DNA of 64,000 nucleotides from Virgibacillus profundi. Lineage in GTDB: Bacteria > Bacillota > Bacilli > Bacillales > Amphibacillaceae. This document shows, piece by piece, positions 1-8,103 of the stretch. A model generated the notes under the pieces. The model ran no database searches. It was not told the DNA's origin and saw only the letters and a list, made by a program, of their open reading frames with translations. A program made the translations under genes and the position numbers. Within the stretch, counting starts at the first letter, position 1. Every line of letters begins with the position of its first letter. The stretch covers positions 62,001-126,000 of the forward strand of contig NZ_NPOA01000011.1 in assembly GCF_002287375.1 (NCBI RefSeq), in the 5' to 3' direction.

Positions 1-80
1 ATTTCCTGTTCGTATGTTTATTTATCATTAATATAGGAAAAAGACTACTAAATGATAATTAGAAGGAGTGCCTACATCTA

Positions 81-884
81 ATGAATTTAAATAAAGAACT
101 GAAGAGATTAGAGAGTATCAGAAGAGAAGGTGCAAATAAAGTCTTTACAATGTACTTAAATACTGATCCATCAGACCCGGATCAACAGGGAGGTGAATGG
201 AGAATTCACTTCAAAAATGGACTCCGGAATTTTGAGCAGTATTTAGAAGAAGATGATAATAAAGAAGAACTGAAGAACTTTCAATTAATTAAGCAGAAGG
301 TAGATAAATTTGTTAAAGGAAATGAACTAAACTTCTTAAAAGGAGTTGTAGTATTTGCTACAGCGGATGAAGAGGTGTGGTTTGCTGACCGTGTACAAAT
401 GCATGTGGAAACTGAGTTCTTTTGGCAGGAAACGCCTGAATTAGGACAACTCAAGGAACTGAAAAATAAGTTTCCTAAATCCGGGATCATACTTGTACAG
501 CAAAATGAAATAAAAGTAATTGAATCTTATTTAAATGAAATTGAGGATACAACATCCTTTGAATTGGATATTAAAACAGATGATTGGCGTCAAAAATTAG
601 GCCCACGTAAAGCAAATACAGCCATGGGACCTGGTGCAACCAATTTACAAAAGGATAATTTTGAAGCCCGCTATGAGGCAAATCAGCATCGCTGGTATAA
701 AAAAATAGCACCTAAATTGGACAAGCGGGCTAAAGATCATAGCTGGGAAAAAATTTATGTAGTAGGTGAATCAGATTCTTCTCATGAATTAAAAGAACAG
801 ATGAATAAACCAGTGGATGAAGTCATTCAAAAGAATATGCTGGATCATGAGGAATCTAAAGTATTGCAGGAAGTATTCGGATAG
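81..884 (+). CDS. VLRF1/aeRF1-type release-factor-like protein
   Basis: A soluble protein of 267 residues with no signal peptide or membrane segment. It opens with a charged helix and a 'VFTMYLNTDP' strand, and the overall layout matches the bacterial VLRF1 family, which is related to archaeal/eukaryotic release factor 1 domains and is common as a single copy in Bacillaceae. The family's biochemical role is not settled; links to ribosome rescue or stress are inferred from the fold. The start follows an AGAAGGAG ribosome binding site about 10 bases upstream. It is a single gene, ended by a hairpin shared with the convergent neighbour. The family assignment rests on recalled sequence resemblance, so it is moderate. 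Confidence 0.55.
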   Translation: MNLNKELKRLESIRREGANKVFTMYLNTDPSDPDQQGGEWRIHFKNGLRNFEQYLEEDDNKEELKNFQLIKQKVDKFVKGNELNFLKGVVVFATADEEVWFADRVQMHVETEFFWQETPELGQLKELKNKFPKSGIILVQQNEIKVIESYLNEIEDTTSFELDIKTDDWRQKLGPRKANTAMGPGATNLQKDNFEARYEANQHRWYKKIAPKLDKRAKDHSWEKIYVVGESDSSHELKEQMNKPVDEVIQKNMLDHEESKVLQEVFG

Positions 885-890
885 AAAAGC

Positions 891-918
891 AAAAGAGCCC
901 ATTCAACTGGGCTCTTTT
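891..918. terminator. Bidirectional rho-independent terminator
   Basis: A perfect 10-bp stem (AAAAGAGCCC / GGGCTCTTTT) with an 8-base loop. T-runs on both strands let it serve both converging genes. Confidence 0.9.
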
Positions 919-919
919 A

Positions 920-1363
920 TCACTCTTCAGATAAATATTTTTCATTTACATAACCACTGAATTCATCTGTGGTAACTTCCACCCATTCATCTCCACTGTC
1001 TTCTACTTCCAGTTCCTGATCAATTGTTACAACACCAGCTATGTCATAATCCACACCTGGGCCACTGCGCACATTTAATATTTCAACAGTTACATTTCTA
1101 GTGGAATGCGTAACAGATTCTTCTTCGGTATTTTCTTCATCCGTATCATCAGCTGATTCAGTTGTATTTGTTGATTGATTCATATCATTGGAATCTTTGT
1201 CAGTGTTCTCTTCATCGCTGGAGATCTGTACTTTTCCCAGTTCACTTTGAGCAAACTCAGGATTATTAAAGTTATTTTGCATAATTACAACAAAAACTAT
1301 AAAAGCAGCGATTAAAATCGTTAAGATTCCAACAATAAGTCCTTTTCCTTTGTTCATGTTCAT
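920..1363 (-). CDS. Membrane-anchored SH3b-domain protein
   Basis: 147 residues in three parts: a short cytoplasmic N-terminus and one transmembrane helix (about residues 9-29), an acidic Ser/Thr/Asp/Glu-rich linker (about 45-88), and a C-terminal bacterial SH3 domain (about 90-145) with the typical 'LNVRSGPGVDYDI' motif and 'GYVNEKYL' end. Such domains bind cell-wall peptides or ligands outside the membrane. No enzymatic domain is present, so it may be a sensor, anchor or adaptor. It is transcribed alone, convergent with the upstream gene. Confidence 0.75.
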   Translation of the reverse strand: MNMNKGKGLIVGILTILIAAFIVFVVIMQNNFNNPEFAQSELGKVQISSDEENTDKDSNDMNQSTNTTESADDTDEENTEEESVTHSTRNVTVEILNVRSGPGVDYDIAGVVTIDQELEVEDSGDEWVEVTTDEFSGYVNEKYLSEE

Positions 1364-1383
1364 TTCTCCTAACCTTGCTTATC

Positions 1384-1435
1384 TTAGAAAACTTGGCTTA
1401 TCGCCAAGCCTTAATGGCGAAAGCCTTAGTTCAAC
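1384..1435. repeat. Dispersed palindromic repeat, copy 1
   Basis: This unit begins TTAGAAAACTTGGC, contains the inner palindrome CTTGGC...GCCAAG and ends in GCCTTAGTT. Related units occur at 46464-46512 and 62586-62632 in reverse orientation. All sit between genes. It is probably a small dispersed hairpin repeat family. Confidence 0.65.
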
Positions 1436-1488
1436 GAAAAATACTTTTCGTCTGCGATGTAAATGCTTCGAAGTATTACTTATGCCCT

Positions 1489-1532
1489 TATACTGATTTC
1501 CTGAAAAAAGTTATACTTTCCTATCAGTATAA
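1489..1532. repeat. AT-rich inverted repeat
   Basis: Perfect 10-base arms TTATACTGAT and ATCAGTATAA are separated by 24 bases, about 60 bases downstream of the end of the minus-strand fluoride channel gene. It could be a weak terminator or an operator; no U-run follows on the minus strand, so the role is open. Confidence 0.4.
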
Positions 1533-1588
1533 AAAATAGTATACACGAATTTGATAGAAAATGGGAATAAATTATCTAAAAAGCTTAC

Positions 1589-1936
1589 TTACATAAAAAT
1601 ATAAAAAACAGAGAAAACAACAATTAGCGACATCGCCAGTGAACTACCGACATAACTAAAAGCTATTTTGTATTTTTTAGCAAAAATTAATTGTAATGTT
1701 TCATTTCCAAAGGTGGAAAAAGTTGTATATGCCCCGCAATAACCAATCCCTGCCAAGACCCATAACCATTCTGGGATAATTTCAGTCTTGAAAAGTATAA
1801 ATAAAGCAGCTAAGAGAAAGGATCCTGTAATATTAGCTATCCACGTACCAATTAACCGTTTATTTACTTTATTTGAAATATAAAACCTTGTAATACTGCC
1901 TGTAAATCCTCCGAGAGCTACCAGAAAAAAACTCAT
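1589..1936 (-). CDS. crcB: Fluoride channel subunit FluC/CrcB, first of pair
   Basis: A 115-residue membrane protein with four predicted helices. It carries the Fluc signatures 'GGFTGSITRF', 'NITGSFLLA' and 'TTFSTFGNE' that line the fluoride pore. Fluc channels export fluoride as dual-topology dimers; many Firmicutes use two small paralogs that form a heterodimer. The chosen ATG at 1936 overlaps the stop of the upstream paralog as ATGA and has an AGGTGG ribosome binding site; a start at 1957 is possible but has none. It is the last gene of the zinc/fluoride operon. Confidence 0.88.
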   Translation of the reverse strand: MSFFLVALGGFTGSITRFYISNKVNKRLIGTWIANITGSFLLAALFILFKTEIIPEWLWVLAGIGYCGAYTTFSTFGNETLQLIFAKKYKIAFSYVGSSLAMSLIVVFSVFYIFM

Positions 1937-2316
1937 TGTTCCACCTGCCCGCGACAAGCAGCCTTAAAACCAACATAACAAAATACTAATCCACCAAGTA
2001 TACTGATCAGAATATAACCAACTGCCAAAAGTAAATTGGAACTCCAGAGTTCAATTGTCTCCACAGCAAAAGTTGAGAAAGTAGTAAAAGAACCAATCGC
2101 GCCGATGCTAACAGCTGTAAACATCTCATGAGATAGTTTCTGCTTTATAGACGGATGGTTTAATAGAAAACTAAGCAAAAAGCAGCCAATTAAATTTGCA
2201 GTCAAGGTTGCAAAGGGAAATTCATGATCAGCAGTGAATAAAATGGAAATTCCATAACGTCCCATTGAACCTATCATCCCACCAATACCTATTGCTATAT
2301 AGAGCTTAATATTCAT
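1933..2316 (-). CDS. crcB: Fluoride channel subunit FluC/CrcB, second of pair
   Basis: 127 residues with four membrane helices and the Fluc motifs 'GGMIGSMGRYG', 'NLIGCFLLSF' and 'GSFTTFSTFAVE'. It is paralogous to the next gene and probably forms a heterodimer of opposite topology with it. The ATG at 2316 overlaps the zur stop codon as ATGA, implying translational coupling. A longer form from 2337 would add seven residues and lacks a ribosome binding site. No fluoride riboswitch lies upstream, because there is no intergenic space. Expression should therefore follow the zinc operon unless an internal promoter exists inside zur. Confidence 0.87.
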   Translation of the reverse strand: MNIKLYIAIGIGGMIGSMGRYGISILFTADHEFPFATLTANLIGCFLLSFLLNHPSIKQKLSHEMFTAVSIGAIGSFTTFSTFAVETIELWSSNLLLAVGYILISILGGLVFCYVGFKAACRGQVEQ

Positions 2317-2726
2317 GCACTTTGACAAACAGGACATAATCCATAGATTTCAAATTTATGTCCTTCGATGGCATATTCAGCTAGGGTGTTTTGAACTTCA
2401 TCCATTGGACAAACTTCTATTTTCTTTGTTTTACCACAATCATTACAAATAAAATGATGATGATGATGGTGTGTACAGTTCATTCGAAATTGTTTTTCTC
2501 CATTTAATTCAGTCGTTTCCAAAATACCTACTTTATTATATAGATGCAGGTTACGATATACTGTATCAAAACTAATTCCTTTATATCTTGATTCCATGAA
2601 CTGAATTAAGTCTTTAGCAGTTCGATAGCCATCAGCCTTTTCAAAATATGCCAGAATTTCTTTGCGTTTTCCAGTAGTTTTATAACCCTTCTCTTTTAAA
2701 AGATCGATTGCTTCATTTATATTCAT
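2313..2726 (-). CDS. zur: Fur-family zinc uptake regulator Zur
   Basis: 137 residues with an N-terminal winged helix (about 1-80) and a C-terminal metal-binding dimer domain. Paired CxxC motifs ('CNDC', 'CPVC') form the structural zinc site, and a run of six histidines follows 'NCT', rich in metal ligands. Its place directly after the znu genes identifies it as the zinc-responsive member rather than Fur or PerR. It would repress the operon when zinc is sufficient, through the palindrome near 5376. The start overlaps the znuB stop as ATGA. Confidence 0.88.
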   Translation of the reverse strand: MNINEAIDLLKEKGYKTTGKRKEILAYFEKADGYRTAKDLIQFMESRYKGISFDTVYRNLHLYNKVGILETTELNGEKQFRMNCTHHHHHHFICNDCGKTKKIEVCPMDEVQNTLAEYAIEGHKFEIYGLCPVCQSA

Positions 2727-3577
2727 TCCGCTTCCCTCACTTTTTTTGCAGTAAAAGTAAATCGTTTCAGACTGATTGATACTAGTAAAATAATGATAGA
2801 AACCATAACAATTGTACCCCCTGGAGGGATACTTAAGTAATAGCCTGATATTAACCCTATAATAACAGCTAACTCACCAAATACAATGGATAAAAACAAC
2901 ATTTGTTTAAATCCTTTAGCTAGCCGCATGCTTGCTGCGACAGGGAGTGTCATTAATGCAGATACCAGTAATACACCAACAATGCGAATGGATGCTGCGA
3001 TTACCAATGCAGTTAAAATGATAAACAGGAGATGGATTCTTTTTGCGTGAATCCCTGATATCGTTGCATGTTCTTCATCAAATGAAAGGGTAAAGAGCTC
3101 CTTATAAAATAAACCGACAACAAGTATGATAAAAATAGAAATTCCTAGTATCGTATAGAGATCATTTAGACTGACTGCTGAAACAGAACCGAATAAATAA
3201 TTAAATAATTCCGTATTGAATCCATCTGCAATCGAAATAAAGATGACACTTAATCCGACTCCACCGGATAAAATAATCGGAATAGCAAGCTCCTGATAAG
3301 CTTTATATACACTGCGGAGTTTTTCAATGAAAATGGAACCAATTACAGAAAAAGCCATCCCGCTGTATAAAGGGGTGATCATTGTAACTGCGAATTTTTT
3401 TTCAAGCATTAATCCAAATGCAATCCCGGCTAATGTTACATGTGATAATGCATCAGCAATTAATGATAGTCTTCTCACAACAATAAATGTTCCGAGCAAT
3501 GGTGCGATAATTCCTATTAATATTCCTGTTAAAAAAGTATAGCGTAAAAAATCGAATTCAAAAAAGTCTGCTATCAT
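2723..3577 (-). CDS. znuB: Zinc ABC transporter permease ZnuB
   Basis: 284 residues with about eight or nine membrane helices, matching the ABC-3 (zinc/manganese) permease family. The ABC-interaction loop 'DEEHATISGI' lies near the middle. It forms the membrane channel with the ZnuC ATPase and receives Zn2+ from the lipoprotein ZnuA. The gene lies 17 bases after znuC and overlaps zur at its end. The adjacent Zur-type regulator and the His-rich binding protein favour zinc over manganese. Confidence 0.9.
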   Translation of the reverse strand: MIADFFEFDFLRYTFLTGILIGIIAPLLGTFIVVRRLSLIADALSHVTLAGIAFGLMLEKKFAVTMITPLYSGMAFSVIGSIFIEKLRSVYKAYQELAIPIILSGGVGLSVIFISIADGFNTELFNYLFGSVSAVSLNDLYTILGISIFIILVVGLFYKELFTLSFDEEHATISGIHAKRIHLLFIILTALVIAASIRIVGVLLVSALMTLPVAASMRLAKGFKQMLFLSIVFGELAVIIGLISGYYLSIPPGGTIVMVSIIILLVSISLKRFTFTAKKVREAE

Positions 3578-3594
3578 GGTTGTTCCTCCAGGCG

Positions 3595-4350
3595 TTAATG
3601 ATTGTGGGTGACGATATTTACAGGATGACCGTAAAATCCGGATAAGTCTTTTTCAGACAGAGAAGAATATTCTTCCGGTTTTCCGTGAAAATGCAATGTT
3701 TTATTTAAACAAACAATATCTGTAGCATGTTCTGTCATTATTCCGGTATCGTGGGTTACAAGTAATAATGTAATATTTCGTTGATCATTTAATCGATGTA
3801 ATAATTCATAAAAACGTTTGACATTCTCATAATCGACACCAACAGTAGGCTCGTCCAGAATTAATAACTCAGGGTCGCTCACAAGCGAACGTGCAATGAA
3901 AATCCGTTGCTGCTGTCCACCGGAAAGGTTCCCGATGTTCTCATAAGCATAGTCGAGCATACCAACCTGATCGATGGCCTGGAGTATTTTTTCTTTATGT
4001 TTTTTTTTGAAAAACTTCAGATAGCCTACTTTTGCTGTAAGACCCATGGAAACTACTTCAAATACGGTCGCAGGGAAACCTTTATTAAATGAATTAGCCT
4101 TCTGTGAAACAAAACCAATTTTATTCCAATTATTGAATTTATCCATTGGTTGATCGAGCAGTTGTATTGTTCCTTCGTCCGGTTTCAAAAGCCCAAGTAT
4201 GAGTTTGATTAATGTAGTTTTTCCACCACCATTAGGCCCAATTAACCCCATAAAAGCTCCACGGGGGATTTCAAAGTTAATGTGGCTCAACACTTTTTTC
4301 TGTTCATAGGCATAGGTTATATTTTTCATGGAAACAACGGGTTCTGTCAT
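3595..4350 (-). CDS. znuC: Zinc ABC transporter ATPase ZnuC
   Basis: 251 residues with a complete ABC ATPase set: Walker A 'GPNGGGKTT', signature 'LSGGQQQR', Walker B 'LLILDEPT', and H-loop 'LLLVTHD'. It powers zinc import with ZnuB and ZnuA. It sits between znuA and znuB in the same operon, with 18-base gaps. The C-terminus ends in 'HPVNIVTHNH', a small histidine-rich tail common in this family. Confidence 0.92.
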   Translation of the reverse strand: MTEPVVSMKNITYAYEQKKVLSHINFEIPRGAFMGLIGPNGGGKTTLIKLILGLLKPDEGTIQLLDQPMDKFNNWNKIGFVSQKANSFNKGFPATVFEVVSMGLTAKVGYLKFFKKKHKEKILQAIDQVGMLDYAYENIGNLSGGQQQRIFIARSLVSDPELLILDEPTVGVDYENVKRFYELLHRLNDQRNITLLLVTHDTGIMTEHATDIVCLNKTLHFHGKPEEYSSLSEKDLSGFYGHPVNIVTHNH

Positions 4351-4368
4351 GGATAAACACCTCTTTCA

Positions 4369-5328
4369 TTAGTTAGTTACTTTATCAAGAACCTCTAAAT
4401 TATCCTTCATCAAGGAAAGATAATTATTATTCTGCCTGATATCATCATCTGTTAACACAGACAGATTATGAATGGTTAAGGCTTCAGCATCGATCTCTTC
4501 CTGGATGATTTCAGTAACACGATTGGAGCTGTTCTGTTCAAAAATAATGTAATCCAGATTATATTTATTTGCCTGGTTAATCACTTCGATCAATTCTTTC
4601 TGTGAGGGCTCACTGCTGGAAGATAGCCCATTGATTGCAATTTGTTCAATCCCATAGCGTGCTTCCCAGTAGCCGTAGCCTGCATGTGAAACAAGTATTT
4701 TTTTATTGCTTTTTCCTTGTAATGTATTGATAAACTGTTCATGTAGAGTAAGTAAATCTTGCTCCAGTTCATGAAAATTTTCAGTGTATTTTTTTTCGGA
4801 TTCAGGGTTTAATTCAATTAATTTATCTTTAATAATTGAAGACATTTCCAGCATCCGAAGCGGATCTATCCATATATGCGGATCTTGGTCGCCATGGCTA
4901 TGGCCGTCATGAGCATGTTCTTCTTCATGTTCATGCTTCTCATCCTCATGATTAACATCTTCTATATGAAACAACTCTTCATGCTGACCGATCTCTATTA
5001 ATTCGACATCCTGTGTTTTCAACGCCTCTGAAGCACTTTCAGCAAACCCTTCCATGCCTGCACCTAAATAGAAAAAAGCATCACTTTTGGCGATAGAGGT
5101 AATATCTTTTGAAGCCGGTTCGTAGGTATGTGCATCTACGCCCGGTGGGTATACTGATTTAACTGAAATGGAATCTCCACCAATTCTTTCAATAGCATAC
5201 TGAATGGGATAAACCGAGGTATATATATTAAGTTCAAATGTGTTATTCGTTTTATCATTTGAAGATGCACAGCCAGTAATAATTACTGCTGTTATAAGTA
5301 ATATCATAATTGCTTGTAAAATTTTCAT
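4369..5328 (-). CDS. znuA: Zinc-binding lipoprotein ZnuA
   Basis: 319 residues. A signal peptide ends in lipobox 'ITGC' (Cys20), so the mature protein is lipid-anchored outside the membrane. It is a cluster A-I metal-binding protein with an acidic His-rich loop (about residues 125-150, containing 'HAHDGHSHGDQDPHIW'), the hallmark of zinc rather than manganese binding proteins. Conserved metal ligands appear in 'DAHTYEP', 'DPHIW' and 'SHAGYGY'. It is the first gene of the operon and lies downstream of the Zur-box palindrome. Confidence 0.92.
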   Translation of the reverse strand: MKILQAIMILLITAVIITGCASSNDKTNNTFELNIYTSVYPIQYAIERIGGDSISVKSVYPPGVDAHTYEPASKDITSIAKSDAFFYLGAGMEGFAESASEALKTQDVELIEIGQHEELFHIEDVNHEDEKHEHEEEHAHDGHSHGDQDPHIWIDPLRMLEMSSIIKDKLIELNPESEKKYTENFHELEQDLLTLHEQFINTLQGKSNKKILVSHAGYGYWEARYGIEQIAINGLSSSSEPSQKELIEVINQANKYNLDYIIFEQNSSNRVTEIIQEEIDAEALTIHNLSVLTDDDIRQNNNYLSLMKDNLEVLDKVTN

Positions 5329-5375
5329 GTGCGTATCCCTTTCAATTGCTGTATTTTTGTACTTTTTCTATACTA

Positions 5376-5393
5376 CCGTAATGATTCCGATTT
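5376..5393. promoter_or_regulatory. Candidate Zur box
   Basis: The sequence CCGTAATGATTCCGATTT closely fits the known Bacillus Zur operator (palindrome TCGTAAT-N-ATTACGA with flanking A/T). One half is near perfect and the other has two or three differences. It lies about 50 bases upstream of the znuA start, where a repressor would block the promoter. Confidence 0.65.
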
Positions 5394-5644
5394 GTAAATA
5401 AGAATGGTTCCTATTTGCGGATTTTTTATGCGAGTTATTTTTAGCCTGCTAATGATTAGAGAGCTTTCCACTAGTGAGCAGGTACATCAAGCTCAAGAGC
5501 CAGAACATCAGCAAAGCTGGGTCCTAAATCTGCGGCAATCAGCTTTTTCTAAAAAACATGGATATTTTTATTGCGAAATATCAGAATTTAATTTATAGTA
5601 GTAATTAGGTGATAGGCGACTATCTTTTTCTTTTAGCAGTAAAA

Positions 5645-5662
5645 TGAATGAGTATTCATTCA
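5645..5662. promoter_or_regulatory. FadR operator
   Basis: TGAATGAGTATTCATTCA is a perfect 18-bp palindrome matching the known B. subtilis FadR operator consensus (TGAATGA-N4-TCATTCA). It lies 22 bases upstream of fadN, between promoter and ribosome binding site. FadR, a TetR-family repressor released by long-chain acyl-CoA, should control this beta-oxidation operon. The 356 bases between znuA and fadN hold this site, the Zur box and no convincing gene. Confidence 0.88.
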
Positions 5663-5684
5663 AATTATGATTGGGGGATAAAAT

Positions 5685-8084
5685 ATGAAGCAATCAATCA
5701 GGCGTGCGGCTGTTTTAGGCTCAGGTGTTATGGGATCAGGAATTGCTGCACACTTGGCTAATGTGGGAATTCCAACAATAATGCTTGATATTGTGCCACG
5801 CGAATTAACAAAGAGTGAAGAGAAACAAGGATTAACACTAGAGGATCGGGCTGTACGTAACCGCACTTCAGCACAAAGTAAAAAAGCACTTTTAAAACAA
5901 AAACCTTCACCAATTACGACGAAGAAAAGCCTTGATTTAATTGAAGTCGGTAATTTGGAAGATGATATTGAAAAGTTAAGTGATGTTGACTGGATCATTG
6001 AAGTAGTAGTTGAGAACCTGGATGTTAAGAAAAAGGTTTTTGCCAATGTAGATAAGTATCGCAAGAGAGGATCTATCGTAAGTTCTAACACATCAGGAAT
6101 TTCGGTGGAAGATATGGCGGAAGATTGTTCAGAGGATTTCCGTAAGCATTTTCTCGGAACACACTTTTTCAATCCGCCACGCTACCTTAAATTACTTGAG
6201 GTTATCCCTACAAAAGATACTGATCCTGAAGTACTCGCATTTATGAAAAGGTTTGGTGAAGATACTTTAGGAAAAGGCGTTGTTGAGGCTAAGGATACAC
6301 CGAACTTCATTGCTAATCGGATCGGGACATATGGTCTGCTTGTAACAGTGAGAGAAATGCTAAAGGGCGGATACAGTGTCGGAGAAGTTGATTCTGTCAC
6401 AGGGCCAATGATTGGTCGTCCGAAAAGTGCAACCTTCCGCACATTGGATGTAGTAGGACTTGATACATTCATTCATGTAGCAAAGAATGTATATGACCAG
6501 GTTGATGGTGCTGAAAAAGAAGTATTTGATGTACCGGAATTCATGAAAAGGATGCAGGAAAATGGCTGGCTTGGTTCAAAAAGCGGTCAAGGATTTTTCC
6601 TGAAGAAAAAAGGAAAAGATGGCAGCATCATCTATGAACTGAATCCGGAAACAATGGAATACCAGGACTTGAAAAAACTAAAAACAGCTGCAACTGAAAT
6701 GGCAAAACAGGAAAAAGGATCTAACCGTAAATTGAAAGCGCTTGTATCAGCGAAGGGAGACCCGGCCGGTGATCTTGTTTGGTCGATTCTTAAGCCTGTA
6801 TTAATTTACGCTGCTGAACTGCTTGGAGAAATTGCAGATGATGTTGTTTCGATTGACCAGGCGATGAAATGGGGATTCGGCTGGAAAATTGGGCCATTTG
6901 AAACATGGGATGCCATCGGTCTCAGGAAATCAGTGGAACGTATGCAAAAAGAAGGGGAAACAGTACCTGAATGGGTGCTTAACCTTCTGGATAACGGAAA
7001 TGAATCCTTCTATAAAAAGGAAAATGGAAATGTATATTACTATGACCAGGCTGAATACAAGCAGCAAACCTTTAATAAAAAGAATATTAATCTAAGAAAT
7101 TTAAAAGAAGTAAATGGCGTTATTAAAAAGAATACAGGTGCTAGTTTAATAGACTTGGGTGACGGGGTGGCAGGTCTTGAATTCCACTCTAAAAGCAATG
7201 CAATCGGTCTTGATATTATGCAAATGGTTAACTTCGCTATCGAAGAAGTTGATAAAAATTACGAAGGTCTCGTAATCGGAAACCAGGGTAATAACTTTTG
7301 TGTTGGTGCAAACCTTGCATTGATGTTAATGGAAGCACAGGATGATAATTTCTTTGAGCTTGATATGGTTGTCCGAAAGTTCCAAGATATGGCGATGAAT
7401 ATCAAGTATTCGAATAAACCGGTTGTAGTAGCACCATTCAATATGGCACTTGGTGGCGGAGCTGAGGTATCACTACCAGCAGCTGCTATTCAGGCATCAG
7501 CAGAAACTTACATCGGCCTTGTTGAATTTGGTGTAGGTCTAATCCCAGGCGGTGGCGGAACGAAAGAGCTTTATTTAAAAGAGCTTCGTAATTTGCCACA
7601 AGGAGTTAATTTTGACCTGACTAAAGTAGCGAATGATGTATTTGAAAAAGTAGCCATGGCCAAAGTTTCCACATCAGCTGCTGAAGCAAGGGAGAATGGA
7701 TTTTTAGATAATAATGATGGCATTAGTGTGAATCCTGACCATCTTTTATATGATGCAAAAGAGAAGGTACTGGCATTAGCAAAATCGGGCTACCGGGCAC
7801 CCAAACGCGAACAGATCCCTGTTGTAGGTGAAGCTGGATATGCAGCAATGCTACTTGGTGCAAAAACATTGAGATTTGGCGGATATGCCTCCGATCACGA
7901 TGTGAAAATTGCAGAAAAATTAGCCTATGTATTATCAGGTGGACGGGTTAAAGAAGGAACATGGATTGATGAACAAGTCATGCTCGATCTAGAACGTGAA
8001 GCATTCCTGAGCTTAATTGCTGAACCGCTGACTCAAGCCAGAATGCAGCACATGTTACTAAAAGGAAAGCCATTACGCAATTAA
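5685..8084 (+). CDS. fadN: 3-hydroxyacyl-CoA dehydrogenase / enoyl-CoA hydratase FadN
   Basis: A 799-residue bifunctional beta-oxidation enzyme. The N-terminus has the NAD-binding fold (motif 'GSGVMGSGIA', residues 11-20) and the dehydrogenase signature 'HFFNPPRYLKLLE'. Two helical dehydrogenase C-terminal domains follow (about 190-420). The C-terminal part (about 490-690) is a crotonase domain with 'NNFCVGANL' and 'GLIPGGGG' as oxyanion and acyl-CoA binding elements. It hydrates enoyl-CoA and oxidises 3-hydroxyacyl-CoA. It is the first gene of the fad operon, preceded by a GGGGG ribosome binding site and a FadR box. Confidence 0.95.
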   Translation: MKQSIRRAAVLGSGVMGSGIAAHLANVGIPTIMLDIVPRELTKSEEKQGLTLEDRAVRNRTSAQSKKALLKQKPSPITTKKSLDLIEVGNLEDDIEKLSDVDWIIEVVVENLDVKKKVFANVDKYRKRGSIVSSNTSGISVEDMAEDCSEDFRKHFLGTHFFNPPRYLKLLEVIPTKDTDPEVLAFMKRFGEDTLGKGVVEAKDTPNFIANRIGTYGLLVTVREMLKGGYSVGEVDSVTGPMIGRPKSATFRTLDVVGLDTFIHVAKNVYDQVDGAEKEVFDVPEFMKRMQENGWLGSKSGQGFFLKKKGKDGSIIYELNPETMEYQDLKKLKTAATEMAKQEKGSNRKLKALVSAKGDPAGDLVWSILKPVLIYAAELLGEIADDVVSIDQAMKWGFGWKIGPFETWDAIGLRKSVERMQKEGETVPEWVLNLLDNGNESFYKKENGNVYYYDQAEYKQQTFNKKNINLRNLKEVNGVIKKNTGASLIDLGDGVAGLEFHSKSNAIGLDIMQMVNFAIEEVDKNYEGLVIGNQGNNFCVGANLALMLMEAQDDNFFELDMVVRKFQDMAMNIKYSNKPVVVAPFNMALGGGAEVSLPAAAIQASAETYIGLVEFGVGLIPGGGGTKELYLKELRNLPQGVNFDLTKVANDVFEKVAMAKVSTSAAEARENGFLDNNDGISVNPDHLLYDAKEKVLALAKSGYRAPKREQIPVVGEAGYAAMLLGAKTLRFGGYASDHDVKIAEKLAYVLSGGRVKEGTWIDEQVMLDLEREAFLSLIAEPLTQARMQHMLLKGKPLRN

Positions 8085-8103
8085 ACGAAGAGGGGGAATG
8101 AAT

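Noticed and set aside
1933-2340. Fluoride riboswitch before crcB
   Set aside because: There is no intergenic space between zur and the crcB pair and no conserved fluoride aptamer core was seen.
5404-5598. Open frame of 64 codons between znuA and fadN
   Set aside because: No ribosome binding site, it overlaps the Zur-box and promoter region, and the composition is not protein-like.
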